Below are positions 1 through 8,664 of a stretch of 64,000 bases of DNA, in pieces (position 1 is the first letter of the stretch; each line of letters begins with the position of its first letter). Below the pieces are notes generated by a model. That model was given only the letters and a program-made list of their open reading frames with translations. It ran no database searches and was not told where the DNA came from. The position numbers and the translations under genes are program-made. This stretch comes from MA-ANB-1 sp965216445. Its GTDB lineage: Bacteria; Actinomycetota; Acidimicrobiia; Spongiisociales; ZC4RG35. The stretch spans positions 2,542,001-2,606,000 of the forward strand of contig OZ244166.1 of assembly GCA_965216445.1 (NCBI GenBank), in the 5' to 3' direction.

Positions 1-573
1 TCCGTTGACTGGATCAGGAGTCGGGGCGGAGTGGTGGCCCGACTCGCCATCGAAGACGACAACCCTGCAGCCCAAGCCCAGGTGGACAAGCTCGAATATC
101 GCCGTTCCTCGGCGTGGACATACGGGATTCAGGATGACATCCAACCGAAACGCGTCGGTAGGGGCGAGCGTCTCAGCCTCGCCGGACGAGGAGACATCGA
201 CCCGGCCTGGATGTTTTGGTCAACCAGCGAGATGGCGGAGGCAGGACGCGGACTCATACCGTCCCACTGGACCTGGCGACGGGCCACTGTTTCCGACTTG
301 AACGAAGCAGCCAAATCACAACGCTTCTACAGCAGCCCAGCTGGTTGGGTGATTGTGGAACCCAGGGACCGCACCCTGGACGTCACTTGGGTGGCCACGT
401 CTCAGAACGACTTTCCCCGACTCCTTTCGGGCATCACACATCTGGCAGTCGAACGGGAGTTGGAAACCGTGTTTTTCCACCTGCCGGAGACGGGTTGGTC
501 GCGCGAAGCACTAGCCAGGGCTGGGATCGAGGTCTCGGGCCTCTACCTGTACACCAAAGCCGTGTTTTCCTAG
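1..573 (+). CDS. GNAT-family N-acetyltransferase, C-terminal part (5' end outside window)
   Basis: The frame is open from the first base and ends at TAG 571-573, so the start lies outside the window. The visible 190 residues begin with a stretch reading ARLAIEDDNPAAQAQVDKLEYRRSS, in pieces typical of the final part of a GNAT fold, where a residue-rich 'N-A-A' helix is followed by the aromatic 'GYR' strand. About 110 residues follow and may form a second, degenerate GNAT-like half with another strand-helix pattern. The substrate cannot be predicted. The stop codon shares the four bases CTAG with the stop of the convergent ABC permease gene. The GNAT assignment rests on this one motif region and is moderate. 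Confidence 0.6.
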   Translation, partial: SVDWIRSRGGVVARLAIEDDNPAAQAQVDKLEYRRSSAWTYGIQDDIQPKRVGRGERLSLAGRGDIDPAWMFWSTSEMAEAGRGLIPSHWTWRRATVSDLNEAAKSQRFYSSPAGWVIVEPRDRTLDVTWVATSQNDFPRLLSGITHLAVERELETVFFHLPETGWSREALARAGIEVSGLYLYTKAVFS

Positions 574-1334
574 GCGAGCTCGAATCCCCGCCACCAACGA
601 GCCGTGGCCCCAAGTGCCAACAGGGCCACGAGAGGCACAAGAGCCAACTGTATCCCGGTGACGATTATCTCTGGGTCCTGCCAAGACACAGCCCACAAAC
701 CGGGAGCGGCGTAGGGAAACCAACCGCCTGTCCCAAAGAGGACCGCAATCTGTGAGGCCGCAACGACACCAATCAGCGTGCCCAGACCGGGGAGATATCC
801 CCTCCCAACGCTCGCCACGAAGCCGAGTGTCGAAGCCAGGAGTGAAGTCATGATTGACAGCAGGCCGACTCGGAGCAGCCACCGGCTCAGGTCCACAGAC
901 CCAACCTCGAGATTGGCCAGGGCGCCCACTGTCCCCACCGAAAGCACCAGGGCCACGGTTACGAACAGCGACCAGCCAATGAGGGTGACCATCTTGGCGA
1001 CGGCGATTTCCGACCTCGACACTTTGAGTCCGAAGAGTGCCTCGACAGTTCCCTCGGCAAACTCCCGGCCATAACACCAAACACTCAAGAAGCCGATTGC
1101 CAGGAACTGTCCAACGGCCATCATTTGACCGGTTCCTCCGAGATACGCCTCCCATCCGCTTCCGACAACGAGGCCATCGAGTTTGCCGGCCAATGCTCCA
1201 ACCCCACCCTGCTCGGCCAACCACACAAAGGAGACCGCCAGGAAAGGAACAAGTACGACCACGAGTCCGGAGGCGATCCACACGACTTTCGCTCGTCGAA
1301 ACTTCAAGAACTCGACGCGCAGTGCTTCAGACAT
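570..1334 (-). CDS. ABC-2 type transporter permease
   Basis: A 254-residue integral membrane protein. Its N-terminus (MSEALRVEFLKFRRAKVVW) is the amphipathic cytoplasmic segment seen at the start of ABC-2 permeases. About six hydrophobic segments follow, at roughly residues 20-40, 65-85, 100-125, 140-165, 175-195 and 215-240. It would form the membrane pore used by the ATPase encoded directly upstream, whose last 8 bases overlap this start. Together they make an exporter or a self-protection or drug-efflux pump of unknown substrate. The order tetR, ATPase, permease on one strand suggests that the TetR protein controls export of its own ligand, which is an inference. Confidence 0.85.
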   Translation of the reverse strand: MSEALRVEFLKFRRAKVVWIASGLVVVLVPFLAVSFVWLAEQGGVGALAGKLDGLVVGSGWEAYLGGTGQMMAVGQFLAIGFLSVWCYGREFAEGTVEALFGLKVSRSEIAVAKMVTLIGWSLFVTVALVLSVGTVGALANLEVGSVDLSRWLLRVGLLSIMTSLLASTLGFVASVGRGYLPGLGTLIGVVAASQIAVLFGTGGWFPYAAPGLWAVSWQDPEIIVTGIQLALVPLVALLALGATARWWRGFELA

Positions 1335-2061
1335 TGGTCCGGTTCTCTAACGATGCTTCTGCGGTATGGATCGCATCGAAGAATTGCCTTTCGAGATCGA
1401 TGCCTTCTGGGTCGAGAGAACCGACCAAACGGCCCCGGTGCAGCATCGAGACTCGATCGGCTATCCGCGCCAATTCGTCGAGATGGTGGCTCGAAACCAT
1501 GATCGATGCTCCAGCATCGGCTTGTGCCCTGAGAAGGTCGCGCAAGAACACAACCCCACCGGGATCAAGGCCGTTGGACGGTTCATCGAGAATTATCACT
1601 TCGGGACGATGGATCAGAGAACAAGCGAGGCCCAGTCGCTGACGGTTTCCCAACGACAGCGTTCTGGCGCGACGATGCTTCCAATGACCCAACTCAAACA
1701 CGTCGATGGCTTGGTCAACGCGGGAACCGACCTCGTCACCAGGAATCCCACGCAGAAGACAAATCGCTCTCAGGTTTTCCTCAACGGACAGCTCCCGATA
1801 GCCGAAGGGTGCTGAGATCAAATGTCCGACCTTGGCCCAGGTGGCTGAACCCGCTCTCACGACCGGCACACCCAAGAGAGCGACCTCACCGGAGTCGGGC
1901 TGCACCATTCCGACAAGCATCTTCATCAACGTTGTCTTGCCGGCTCCGTTCAAGCCCACGATGGCATGAATCTGGCCCACTGCGACGTCGAAGTCGACAC
2001 CGTCGACGGCGACTTCCGTCCCGAAAACTTTCCTCGCGTTTCGCGCCGAGATGGGCTTCAT
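1327..2061 (-). CDS. ABC transporter ATP-binding protein
   Basis: A 244-residue nucleotide-binding subunit. The Walker A motif GLNGAGKT is at about residues 37-44. The signature region reads LSLGNRQRLGLA, a common variant of LSGGQ in ABC-2 exporters. Walker B is VIILDEPSNGLDPGG, followed by the switch histidine in MVSSHHLDE. It couples ATP hydrolysis to export through the adjacent permease. The start ATG overlaps the tetR stop codon (ATGA), so translation is probably coupled. Length and motif order are normal for the DrrA/CcmA-like group. The transported substrate is not evident. Confidence 0.92.
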   Translation of the reverse strand: MKPISARNARKVFGTEVAVDGVDFDVAVGQIHAIVGLNGAGKTTLMKMLVGMVQPDSGEVALLGVPVVRAGSATWAKVGHLISAPFGYRELSVEENLRAICLLRGIPGDEVGSRVDQAIDVFELGHWKHRRARTLSLGNRQRLGLACSLIHRPEVIILDEPSNGLDPGGVVFLRDLLRAQADAGASIMVSSHHLDELARIADRVSMLHRGRLVGSLDPEGIDLERQFFDAIHTAEASLENRTNV

Positions 2062-2618
2062 GAGGGAACCACCTGATCGAGCGCCCGCTCGATCAAATCA
2101 CCGAGGCTTTCATCAGTATCACCAGTCCCCCAAGAAAGCAGAGCCGCCATCAAAGCGCCCAGGCAGGCACCGGCTGCGACATGCGCGTCAAACTCAGCGA
2201 CGCCCGTGGATGTCAGCGCCTCAACCAATGCCTCTTCGGTACGTCGATTGTTCTCCCACATCCCGGCCCGGAGCCTGGGGTTGTCAGCTGCGATCCGAAT
2301 CCGCGTTCTTGTCTCGGAATCCAAACTGGATCCGATGCCCCTCGCCACCAAAGCAAGCCCGTCTTTCACCCTTTCGATTGGAGTGAGCGACGGATTCGTT
2401 GCGGAGACGGCACTAGCGATCGCTGGGTCGTAGGGATCGTCGAGGATTACAGACTCTTTCGTCGGGAAATAGCGGAAAAACGTCATGTGCGACAGTCCCG
2501 CCCGCGCGGCGATCTCCTCCACGGTGGTGTTGTCGTAGCCCTTTTCGACAAAAAGCTGCAAAGCGGCCTCTTGCAGGCGTTTCTTCGTTGCCGCACCACG
2601 GGCAGTTTCCACTGTCAT
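2058..2618 (-). CDS. TetR-family transcriptional regulator
   Basis: A 186-residue protein with a typical TetR N-terminal DNA-binding domain. Residues 8-55 read as helix 1 (TKKRLQEAALQLFVEKGYDN), then TTVEEIAARAGLSHMTFFRYF, where F-x-R-Y-F-P-x-K-E marks the recognition helix. The C-terminal 120 residues are an all-helical ligand-binding and dimerisation domain with no recognisable ligand signature. It is the first gene of an overlapping three-gene operon with the ABC exporter, and a perfect inverted repeat lies just upstream of its start, so autoregulation of the exporter is likely. ATG 2618 is the only start that keeps the whole HTH. Confidence 0.92.
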   Translation of the reverse strand: MTVETARGAATKKRLQEAALQLFVEKGYDNTTVEEIAARAGLSHMTFFRYFPTKESVILDDPYDPAIASAVSATNPSLTPIERVKDGLALVARGIGSSLDSETRTRIRIAADNPRLRAGMWENNRRTEEALVEALTSTGVAEFDAHVAAGACLGALMAALLSWGTGDTDESLGDLIERALDQVVPS

Positions 2619-2625
2619 CGTCGAA

Positions 2626-2647
2626 TGTTAGTGACTAACACTCACTA
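2626..2647. promoter_or_regulatory. Candidate TetR operator
   Basis: TGTTAG-TGA-CTAACA at 2626-2640 is a perfect palindrome with 6-bp arms. It overlaps a second inverted repeat, TAGTGA (2629-2634) with TCACTA (2642-2647). It begins 8 bp upstream of the tetR start. Size and TAGTGA-type half-sites resemble operators of many TetR/AcrR regulators. Binding by the adjacent regulator is inferred. Confidence 0.6.
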
Positions 2648-2685
2648 GCTGCAAGGAGAAGTGATTATCGGTGCCTGGAACCGGT

Positions 2686-3264
2686 CTACAGCAAGATCAG
2701 GGTTGCAATCAACCAAACGACAAAGACTGTGGGAAGGTCGAACCTCCGGTAGGAGGCGTACCCATCAGGGAGACTGCGTACCAGGAGTGACAACGGGACT
2801 CCGATCAACGGGACCGCGATCATTCCCGCTACTGCAACGGCATGTATTCCGTCGGAGCCTCGTGAGAATACGTCGGGCAGGTCGGCGATCACGTTGACCA
2901 CAAGGCTATCGAGAATCAGCAAGCCAAATCCGACGAGGAAGGCAGCTATGGCCCGGCCTATCCCCACTTCCCAGATACCAAAGCCATCGAGTCTTCGGCC
3001 GCGACCGAGGGGACCCTCAGCTGCCAGACCCAGTGCAAACATCCCGACGACAGCCAGAATCAGCGCCGAGCCGAGCATCGCCCCGGTCGACATGTCTTCG
3101 AGTGTTCCGACGAGATCGAATCCAGCCAGGAGTGTCGCCACTCCAAGCCCAACCAAAAGCGTCCCGAGAACGATGAGTCCTATATCCAACATCGTTCCAA
3201 GAGCCCCATAGGCCAAGGTCCCGTACCGTTTGAGATGGTCGGTTATGGACTCAGCGCCCGGCAT
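2686..3264 (-). CDS. Integral membrane protein of unknown function
   Basis: ATG 3264 (MPGAESITDHLKRYG) is chosen because it lies five bases after the glcF stop; upstream codons would run into glcF. The 192-residue product has five or six hydrophobic segments: about residues 22-42, 58-80, 100-125, 140-160 and 178-192. Short charged loops separate them, including GPLGRGRRLDGFGIWEVG. No family was recognised. Its position as the last gene of the glycolate oxidase operon could mean a transport or anchoring role, but nothing in the sequence shows this. An isolated membrane protein that shares the transcript is equally possible. Confidence 0.6.
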   Translation of the reverse strand: MPGAESITDHLKRYGTLAYGALGTMLDIGLIVLGTLLVGLGVATLLAGFDLVGTLEDMSTGAMLGSALILAVVGMFALGLAAEGPLGRGRRLDGFGIWEVGIGRAIAAFLVGFGLLILDSLVVNVIADLPDVFSRGSDGIHAVAVAGMIAVPLIGVPLSLLVRSLPDGYASYRRFDLPTVFVVWLIATLILL

Positions 3265-3268
3265 CGTG

Positions 3269-4495
3269 TTATCCAACAGCTCGCTCCACGCCGGCGACGT
3301 TAGTGCCAGGACCCGTCTGCTTGATGGCTTCCAGATAGAGTTCGATCGGGTGCGCAACCCGATAGCCGGCGCCGAGGAAACTTCTCAACTGCATTTCACA
3401 ACCTGGATTGGCAGAGGCCACAAGCCGCGATCCAGCGTCAATAACCGAACTCGCTTTTGCCTCCCCGAGCTGCGCCGACGCTTCTGGTTGGAGCACGGAA
3501 TAGAGTCCCGCTGCACCGCAGCACATCCCAGGGTCATCTATTTCGACAACTCGGTATCCAGCGGCTTCGAGTATGAACCTCGGCTCGTCAACGATCCGTT
3601 GGGCGTGCCGATGGTGACAAGGATCTTGAACGGTGACAGGACCCAGGTCCAGGTTCAGTTGAGGAAGACGTCCGCTTGTGATGGCTTCCGAGACGACGAT
3701 TGTGATGTCAGCTGCTCGCTCGAATTCGGCCTTGAGCTGGGCCGAGCAACCAGCCGCAGTAGCCACCACCACGTCCACCGACTGAAACGCCCCGCGATTC
3801 CGATCAGCCATACGCTCCGCCGCACCAGCATGGCCGTCGTGGCCGGCGAGTGCACCACAGCAGGTCTGTCCTTGTGGAACCACCACGTTGTGGCCAGCCA
3901 TGGTCAGGAGTTCGACAGCGGCCTGATTGATTTCGGGGAACCACGTGCCCTGGACACAGCCTTCCAACAGTCCGATCTGAAGGCCGTCCTGTCGTGGAAC
4001 ACCGGAAATGCCAGAGGATCGAGGGCGTCCCCTCAAGGGACGAAGGCCATTGAATGTCCTGCGCAGTCTTCGCGGCAGGAGTACTTGCAATTTCAGCCGC
4101 TGGACCAGAGCCATCACCCAAGTCACAAGTCTCATCATGGGTTGGGAAGGGACCACGCGACCCAGCACGAATCCACGTAACTTCTTGGCTGGGCTTGGTT
4201 GCTGCGCCACGATTTCGGCGCGTGCGGACTCGAGGAGTGATCCGTACGGCACCATCCCGGGGCAGACGGGCTCACAAGCCCGGCACCCCAGACAGAACCC
4301 GATCAATTCTTCGAACTTCGAGTCAACGGAAGCAACGCCGTCGGCTACCGCTGACATGGCCTGCAATCGACCGCGCGGTGAAGCCGTTTCCCGTCCGGTC
4401 AACCGAAACGTCGGGCAAGCAGGAAGACATAAACCACATTGCACACACGAAGCCAGGCCCTCCGGATCGGGTCCGAAATCGGTCACCCAACCCAT
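3269..4495 (-). CDS. glcF: Glycolate oxidase iron-sulfur subunit GlcF
   Basis: A 408-residue protein with two [4Fe-4S] ligand sets near the N-terminus: C17, C20, C23, C27 (CVQCGLCLPACPT) and C68, C71, C74, C78 (CLGCRACEPVCP). Two cysteine-rich CCG domains follow, with cores QTCCGALAGH and GMCCGAAGLYS. This is the GlcF arrangement: it passes electrons from the FAD subunits GlcD/GlcE to the membrane quinone pool while glycolate or a related 2-hydroxyacid is oxidised to the 2-oxoacid. The ATG overlaps the glcE stop (ATGA). Length matches the family. The true substrate (glycolate, lactate or another 2-hydroxyacid) cannot be read from sequence. Confidence 0.92.
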   Translation of the reverse strand: MGWVTDFGPDPEGLASCVQCGLCLPACPTFRLTGRETASPRGRLQAMSAVADGVASVDSKFEELIGFCLGCRACEPVCPGMVPYGSLLESARAEIVAQQPSPAKKLRGFVLGRVVPSQPMMRLVTWVMALVQRLKLQVLLPRRLRRTFNGLRPLRGRPRSSGISGVPRQDGLQIGLLEGCVQGTWFPEINQAAVELLTMAGHNVVVPQGQTCCGALAGHDGHAGAAERMADRNRGAFQSVDVVVATAAGCSAQLKAEFERAADITIVVSEAITSGRLPQLNLDLGPVTVQDPCHHRHAQRIVDEPRFILEAAGYRVVEIDDPGMCCGAAGLYSVLQPEASAQLGEAKASSVIDAGSRLVASANPGCEMQLRSFLGAGYRVAHPIELYLEAIKQTGPGTNVAGVERAVG

Positions 4496-5574
4496 CAGAC
4501 GCCTCCAGGAAGCCGGTTTGGGTTGATAATCCGGGCGGGATCAAACTCACCAACCAACCGCCTATGGATGGCGATCGTGTCCGGTGAAGTTCCCCACGGG
4601 TCCATCGGAGGCGAATCTCCTGGATGGTGAACCAAAACCAGGGATCCACCGGTCGATTCAGCCCACTTCCGCAAGTCCTGGGCCCCCTCGGTCGTGTCCG
4701 AGGCCAACCTGACCTCACCTATACCGTGAACTGCCAGGAAGCGCCAAGCACCGACTCGTGAGACCGCCTCAGCAGTTAGTGCTGGAGCCACCCTGAGCGA
4801 CCAGCGAAAAGCCCCCATGGGATCGTCCGGCCAATGGAGTCCGGGCTGCGCATCACCATCGACCCTTGAGGCGGCATCGGTGGTCTCTGCTTCAGTTCCC
4901 CATAAGAAGAGGTCTACACCCTCCCTGGTTTCGAGAACGGCTAGAGGCCGCTGAATGGCCTGGGCTGCCGAGACATCTTTCAATCGGATCGTCACCCCGG
5001 ATGAAGGAGTCGGCCAAAGCTTGAGACAGACAGTCACAATCACGCCGAGCGAGCCCATCGCTCCCACGTGAGCCCGATGCAGGTCGTAGCCGGAAACGTT
5101 TTTGACAACACGACCGCCAGATCGGACGACCCGTCCATCACCAGTGACTGCCGTTATCTCGAGAACCCTTTCCCTCGTTCCGAGGAGACGGCCCCGACGA
5201 AGCGAAGACCTACCGGTGGCGAGCACGCCACCCAAGGTCGACGGGCCCGGAAGTTCGGGGAGAACTGCAGTTTGGTCTTTCCCGCTGAGGACCCTTTCCA
5301 GTTCCGCGACTTGCACACCAGCTCCTGCAACAACGGTCAAATCGTCTGGCTCCCACACCTCGATCTCTGCGATCAGCGAGGTTGACATCACGTATCCGGA
5401 GGGCGGCGGATTGCCCATCTTCTGGTGTGAACCCCCACCCCAGACCGTGACGCTTCTTTGTTCTTCCGAAGCCGTCCTCAGGATCCTCGCAACGTCGCCC
5501 ACGGACTTCGGTTTGAGGTGGATCCCCTCAGGTGCACCGTCGATCGGCGATTCCAAATCGGCCAGGAGACTCAA
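4495..5574 (-). CDS. glcE: Glycolate oxidase FAD-binding subunit GlcE
   Basis: A protein of about 359 residues in the FAD_binding_4 (PCMH) family. The flavin region includes TVWGGGSHQKMG, then PGPSTLGGVLATGRSS, and the FAD-site stretch RVVKNVSGYDLHRAHVGAMGSLGVI. This is the shorter GlcE type without the large FAD-oxidase C-domain of GlcD. The start is uncertain. TTG 5574 overlaps the glcD stop as TTGA and gives a normal GlcE N-terminus. An upstream TTG at 5625 would add 17 residues that look like out-of-frame glcD sequence. It is the central member of a translationally coupled glcD-glcE-glcF operon. Confidence 0.88.
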   Translation of the reverse strand: MSLLADLESPIDGAPEGIHLKPKSVGDVARILRTASEEQRSVTVWGGGSHQKMGNPPPSGYVMSTSLIAEIEVWEPDDLTVVAGAGVQVAELERVLSGKDQTAVLPELPGPSTLGGVLATGRSSLRRGRLLGTRERVLEITAVTGDGRVVRSGGRVVKNVSGYDLHRAHVGAMGSLGVIVTVCLKLWPTPSSGVTIRLKDVSAAQAIQRPLAVLETREGVDLFLWGTEAETTDAASRVDGDAQPGLHWPDDPMGAFRWSLRVAPALTAEAVSRVGAWRFLAVHGIGEVRLASDTTEGAQDLRKWAESTGGSLVLVHHPGDSPPMDPWGTSPDTIAIHRRLVGEFDPARIINPNRLPGGV

Positions 5575-7001
5575 ATCCAGGCACCATCGGGAACAGCGCG
5601 GCGGACACCGCCAAAGTCGAAACAACGCGAGCCCGACGGGAGGAGCTTGGCGGGATTCAAAATGTGCTCGGGGTCGAAGACATCTTTGATACGTGCCTGA
5701 GCATCGAGGTCCAAGTCCGAAAAGGAGTGGGACATCAAGTCTCGCTTTTCGACCCCAATACCGTGCTCACCGGAGAGCGCTCCTCCAACGCCAAGACAAA
5801 GAGCGACAATCTCGTCGCCGGCCACTCGGACCCTGGTAGCGACGTCTTGGTCGGTTGAGTCAAAGGCGATGAGTGGGTGCAGATTCCCATCGCCGGCATG
5901 GAAGACGTTCAACATGGTGAGACCGTGGCGATCTGCGATTTCGTAGACACCCGCCATTGCTTCAACCAGCCTCGTCCTTGGTACGACCGTGTCGTGCAGG
6001 TAGTAGTCGGGGGCAAGTTGGGCGATCGCTCCGAACGCCGACTTTCTTCCCTTCCAGAGCAGCGCTCTTTCCGACTCCTCGACCGCCACCACCACATTGC
6101 GAGCGCCGTTGGCGCGTCCGATCTCCTCGACGATCGCGGCCTCCGCAGTGACACTCACCGTGGAGCCGACGACCTCTGCCAGAAGGACGGCTGCCGCATC
6201 CATCGGCAGGCCAGCACCCAGCCAATTCTCAACTGCCTGGGTCATTCTCTGGTCCATCATTTCCAAGGCGGCAGGAACAAACCCTGCGGCAATGACTTCG
6301 GATACCGTCTTGGCCGCGTCTTCAACCGACTCAAAGTCAAGGAGCAGGGTCCGGACGTCGTCGGGCAGCGGTAGCAATCTCACCAGGATTCGGGTCACGA
6401 TTCCGAGGGTTCCCTCCGACCCGACCAGCAGAGCCCTCAGATCGATACCGATGGGGTCAGGAGCCAAACCGCCAACCCGTTTGATCTCACCGGAGGCAGT
6501 CACGAACTCCATACCCAAGACGTGGGAGGTGGTGCTGCCTTCGGCCAGACAGTGCGGGCCACCTGAATTGTTGGCGAGGTTTCCCCCCACCGTGCATGCC
6601 GACTGTGAGGACGGGTCCGGGGCGAAGTGAAGTCCGTGTTGTCTCGCCGCCTTAGAGAGATCGAGGTTGATTACTCCGGGGCCGACCCAAGCCGCCATGT
6701 TGGGAATGTCGAAGTCGACAGCATTCATCGCTGTCATGGCCACTACGACGCCCCCCTCCACGGGTGATGCGCCGGCGGTCAGACCTGTGCCGGCTCCACG
6801 AGCCACCACCGGCATCGAGTCCCGCGCCGCGATCCTGACGATCTCAGCCACCTCCTCAGAGGTTCTTGGAAAGACCACACAATCAGGTTGGCCGCGCATC
6901 AGAGACGAGTCTTTGGAGTAGAGGTATCGCTCCAAAGGGTCGTCGAGGACCCTGTCGGCTCCCAAGACCGCACGGAAGTCTGCGATGGCTTTCACCACCA
7001 A
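5571..7001 (-). CDS. glcD: Glycolate oxidase FAD subunit GlcD
   Basis: A 476-residue FAD-linked oxidase. The N-terminal FAD_binding_4 domain carries PVVARGAGTGLTAGASP and ACTVGGNLANNSGGPHC. The C-terminal FAD-oxidase_C domain carries NVFHAGDGNLHPLI and GGALSGEHGIGVEKRD, where the histidines and the GEHG motif are the usual active-site region. It is the catalytic subunit that removes hydride from the 2-hydroxyacid. Start codons TTG, GTG and GTG are consecutive at 7001-6993, and any could be used. hyuB lies 127 bp upstream on the same strand. The final residues overlap glcE. Confidence 0.93.
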   Translation of the reverse strand: MVVKAIADFRAVLGADRVLDDPLERYLYSKDSSLMRGQPDCVVFPRTSEEVAEIVRIAARDSMPVVARGAGTGLTAGASPVEGGVVVAMTAMNAVDFDIPNMAAWVGPGVINLDLSKAARQHGLHFAPDPSSQSACTVGGNLANNSGGPHCLAEGSTTSHVLGMEFVTASGEIKRVGGLAPDPIGIDLRALLVGSEGTLGIVTRILVRLLPLPDDVRTLLLDFESVEDAAKTVSEVIAAGFVPAALEMMDQRMTQAVENWLGAGLPMDAAAVLLAEVVGSTVSVTAEAAIVEEIGRANGARNVVVAVEESERALLWKGRKSAFGAIAQLAPDYYLHDTVVPRTRLVEAMAGVYEIADRHGLTMLNVFHAGDGNLHPLIAFDSTDQDVATRVRVAGDEIVALCLGVGGALSGEHGIGVEKRDLMSHSFSDLDLDAQARIKDVFDPEHILNPAKLLPSGSRCFDFGGVRRAVPDGAWI

Positions 7002-7128
7002 GACGGTACCCGAATCCTCTACCGCGGCGGCCGCCTGCTAGTCAGAGTTGTACACGAGAAGGTCCTCTGGTTGGCAACTCAATGCCGCACAAATGGACTC
7101 GAGAGTCGAGAAGCGAATGGCCTTCGCC

Positions 7129-8664
7129 TTAGGTACTTCCCCAGCCGCCACCTCCAGGAGTCAGAACCAGGAGTCGATCGCCCGGTTCCACATCGACCGT
7201 CACTTTCCCGGGGAGTCGGATGCGTTCGCCCCCTTTACGGATCAGCCAATCTTCCCCACTGGCACCCGGTTGGCCTCCCCACAATCCCCACGGCTGATGC
7301 CGTCTTCTCTCACCCATCAGAGAAAGGGTCGCTGCTTGATCGAAAAGGATCGCTCTTTCGATTCCGTCTCCACCGCGGTGCTCGCCTGCCCCTCCGCTCC
7401 CGCGCCGCAGGGTGTAACGGGTCACACGGAACGGATAGTGAGATCCAAGTGCCTCTATCGGTGTGTTCTCCGTATTGGTCATGCCCGTTTGTATTCCCGA
7501 TTGGCCATTGCCGCTTGGGCGGCCACCCTGCCCGCCGGCAACCGTCTCGTAGTAGGCGAAGTCGCTGTTTCCAATCAACACGTTGTTCATGGTCCCCTGT
7601 CCCGCAGCACCAACTCGATCTGGTGCCGCATGCGCCAAAGCACCAAGGAGGGTGTCTGCGATCCGTTGGCTCGTCTCTACATTGCCGGCGGCGACCGCAG
7701 CGGGTGGAGTGGCGTCGACGAGGGAGCCCGGCTCCGTCCGGAGCTCGAGCTGCCGGTAACAGCCCCCGTTGGCGGGAATCGTGGGATCAGTGGCTACCCG
7801 GACCGCGTAATACAGGCACGAGCGGGTAACCGCAGCCACAGCATTGAAGTTTGCCTCCACCTGGGAATCGGTGCCTGCGAAGTCAGCAACAAGAGAGCCA
7901 TCATCGATTGTGATTGCCACGTGAATCGCGATGTCGCGTTCACCATGCTCCATGTAATCGACAAACTGATAGACCCCGTCCGGTAGCTGTTTCAGGGCCG
8001 CTGACATTCTCCGTTCGCCATACCCCAGAAGTGCAGTCGACAAGGCGTGGAAACGCTCCACTCCTTCCGACGACACGATCGCAGAAACTCTCTGGGAACC
8101 GATCGCATTGGCTCCAATCTGAGCAGCGAGGTCACCACGACGTTCGCGAGGTGTCCTGGTGGCACGCAGAAACGGCTCCGAGAACTCGTCGGCCCACTCG
8201 CCTTTGACGACTGCTTGCATTGGGGGCACCACATGGCCCTCCTGCTCGAGTGTGATGGCGTGAGCTGGCATCGAACCGGGAGCCTCACCACCTACGTCGG
8301 CATGATGGGCGCGATTGGCGACCCAAGCGATGAGTTCTGAGCCCACGAAGACCGGCGCTACCAAAGTTAGGTCGTTGAGGTGAGTCCCACCTTGGAACGG
8401 ATCGTTCACGGCGTATTGCTCGCCCGGTGCTGGATCGAACTTGTCGATGCACGCACGAACTGAGGCCGGCATAGACCCGAGGTGAACCGGTATGTGCTCC
8501 GCCTGAGCGAGCATCTCCCCTTCCGGGGTGAAGACTGCGGCACTGCAGTCAGCCCGTTCCTTGATATTCGGGGACAGTGATGTGAGCCGAAGGACACTGC
8601 CCATCTCCTCAGCTACGGATGCCAACTGATGCCGGGCCACCTCGAGCGTTATAGGGTCGATCAC
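7129..8664 (-). CDS. Hydantoinase B/oxoprolinase-family protein HyuB
   Basis: A 511-residue HyuB-family protein. The start GTG 8664 overlaps the AlkD stop as GTGA and gives the usual N-terminus VIDPITLEVARHQL. Family hallmarks are LSPNIKERADCSAAVFTPEGEM in pieces, HIPVHLGSMP, VNDPFQGGTHLNDLTL and NRAHHADVGGEAPGSMP, plus the C-terminal glycine-rich VLTPGGGGWG. HyuB pairs with HyuA in ATP-dependent opening of cyclic amides (hydantoins, 5-oxoproline) or in acetone-carboxylase-like enzymes. Here hyuA is not adjacent: it sits 1.5 kb upstream on the same strand behind AlkD and an opposing transglycosylase gene. The substrate is unknown. Confidence 0.88.
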   Translation of the reverse strand: MIDPITLEVARHQLASVAEEMGSVLRLTSLSPNIKERADCSAAVFTPEGEMLAQAEHIPVHLGSMPASVRACIDKFDPAPGEQYAVNDPFQGGTHLNDLTLVAPVFVGSELIAWVANRAHHADVGGEAPGSMPAHAITLEQEGHVVPPMQAVVKGEWADEFSEPFLRATRTPRERRGDLAAQIGANAIGSQRVSAIVSSEGVERFHALSTALLGYGERRMSAALKQLPDGVYQFVDYMEHGERDIAIHVAITIDDGSLVADFAGTDSQVEANFNAVAAVTRSCLYYAVRVATDPTIPANGGCYRQLELRTEPGSLVDATPPAAVAAGNVETSQRIADTLLGALAHAAPDRVGAAGQGTMNNVLIGNSDFAYYETVAGGQGGRPSGNGQSGIQTGMTNTENTPIEALGSHYPFRVTRYTLRRGSGGAGEHRGGDGIERAILFDQAATLSLMGERRRHQPWGLWGGQPGASGEDWLIRKGGERIRLPGKVTVDVEPGDRLLVLTPGGGGWGST

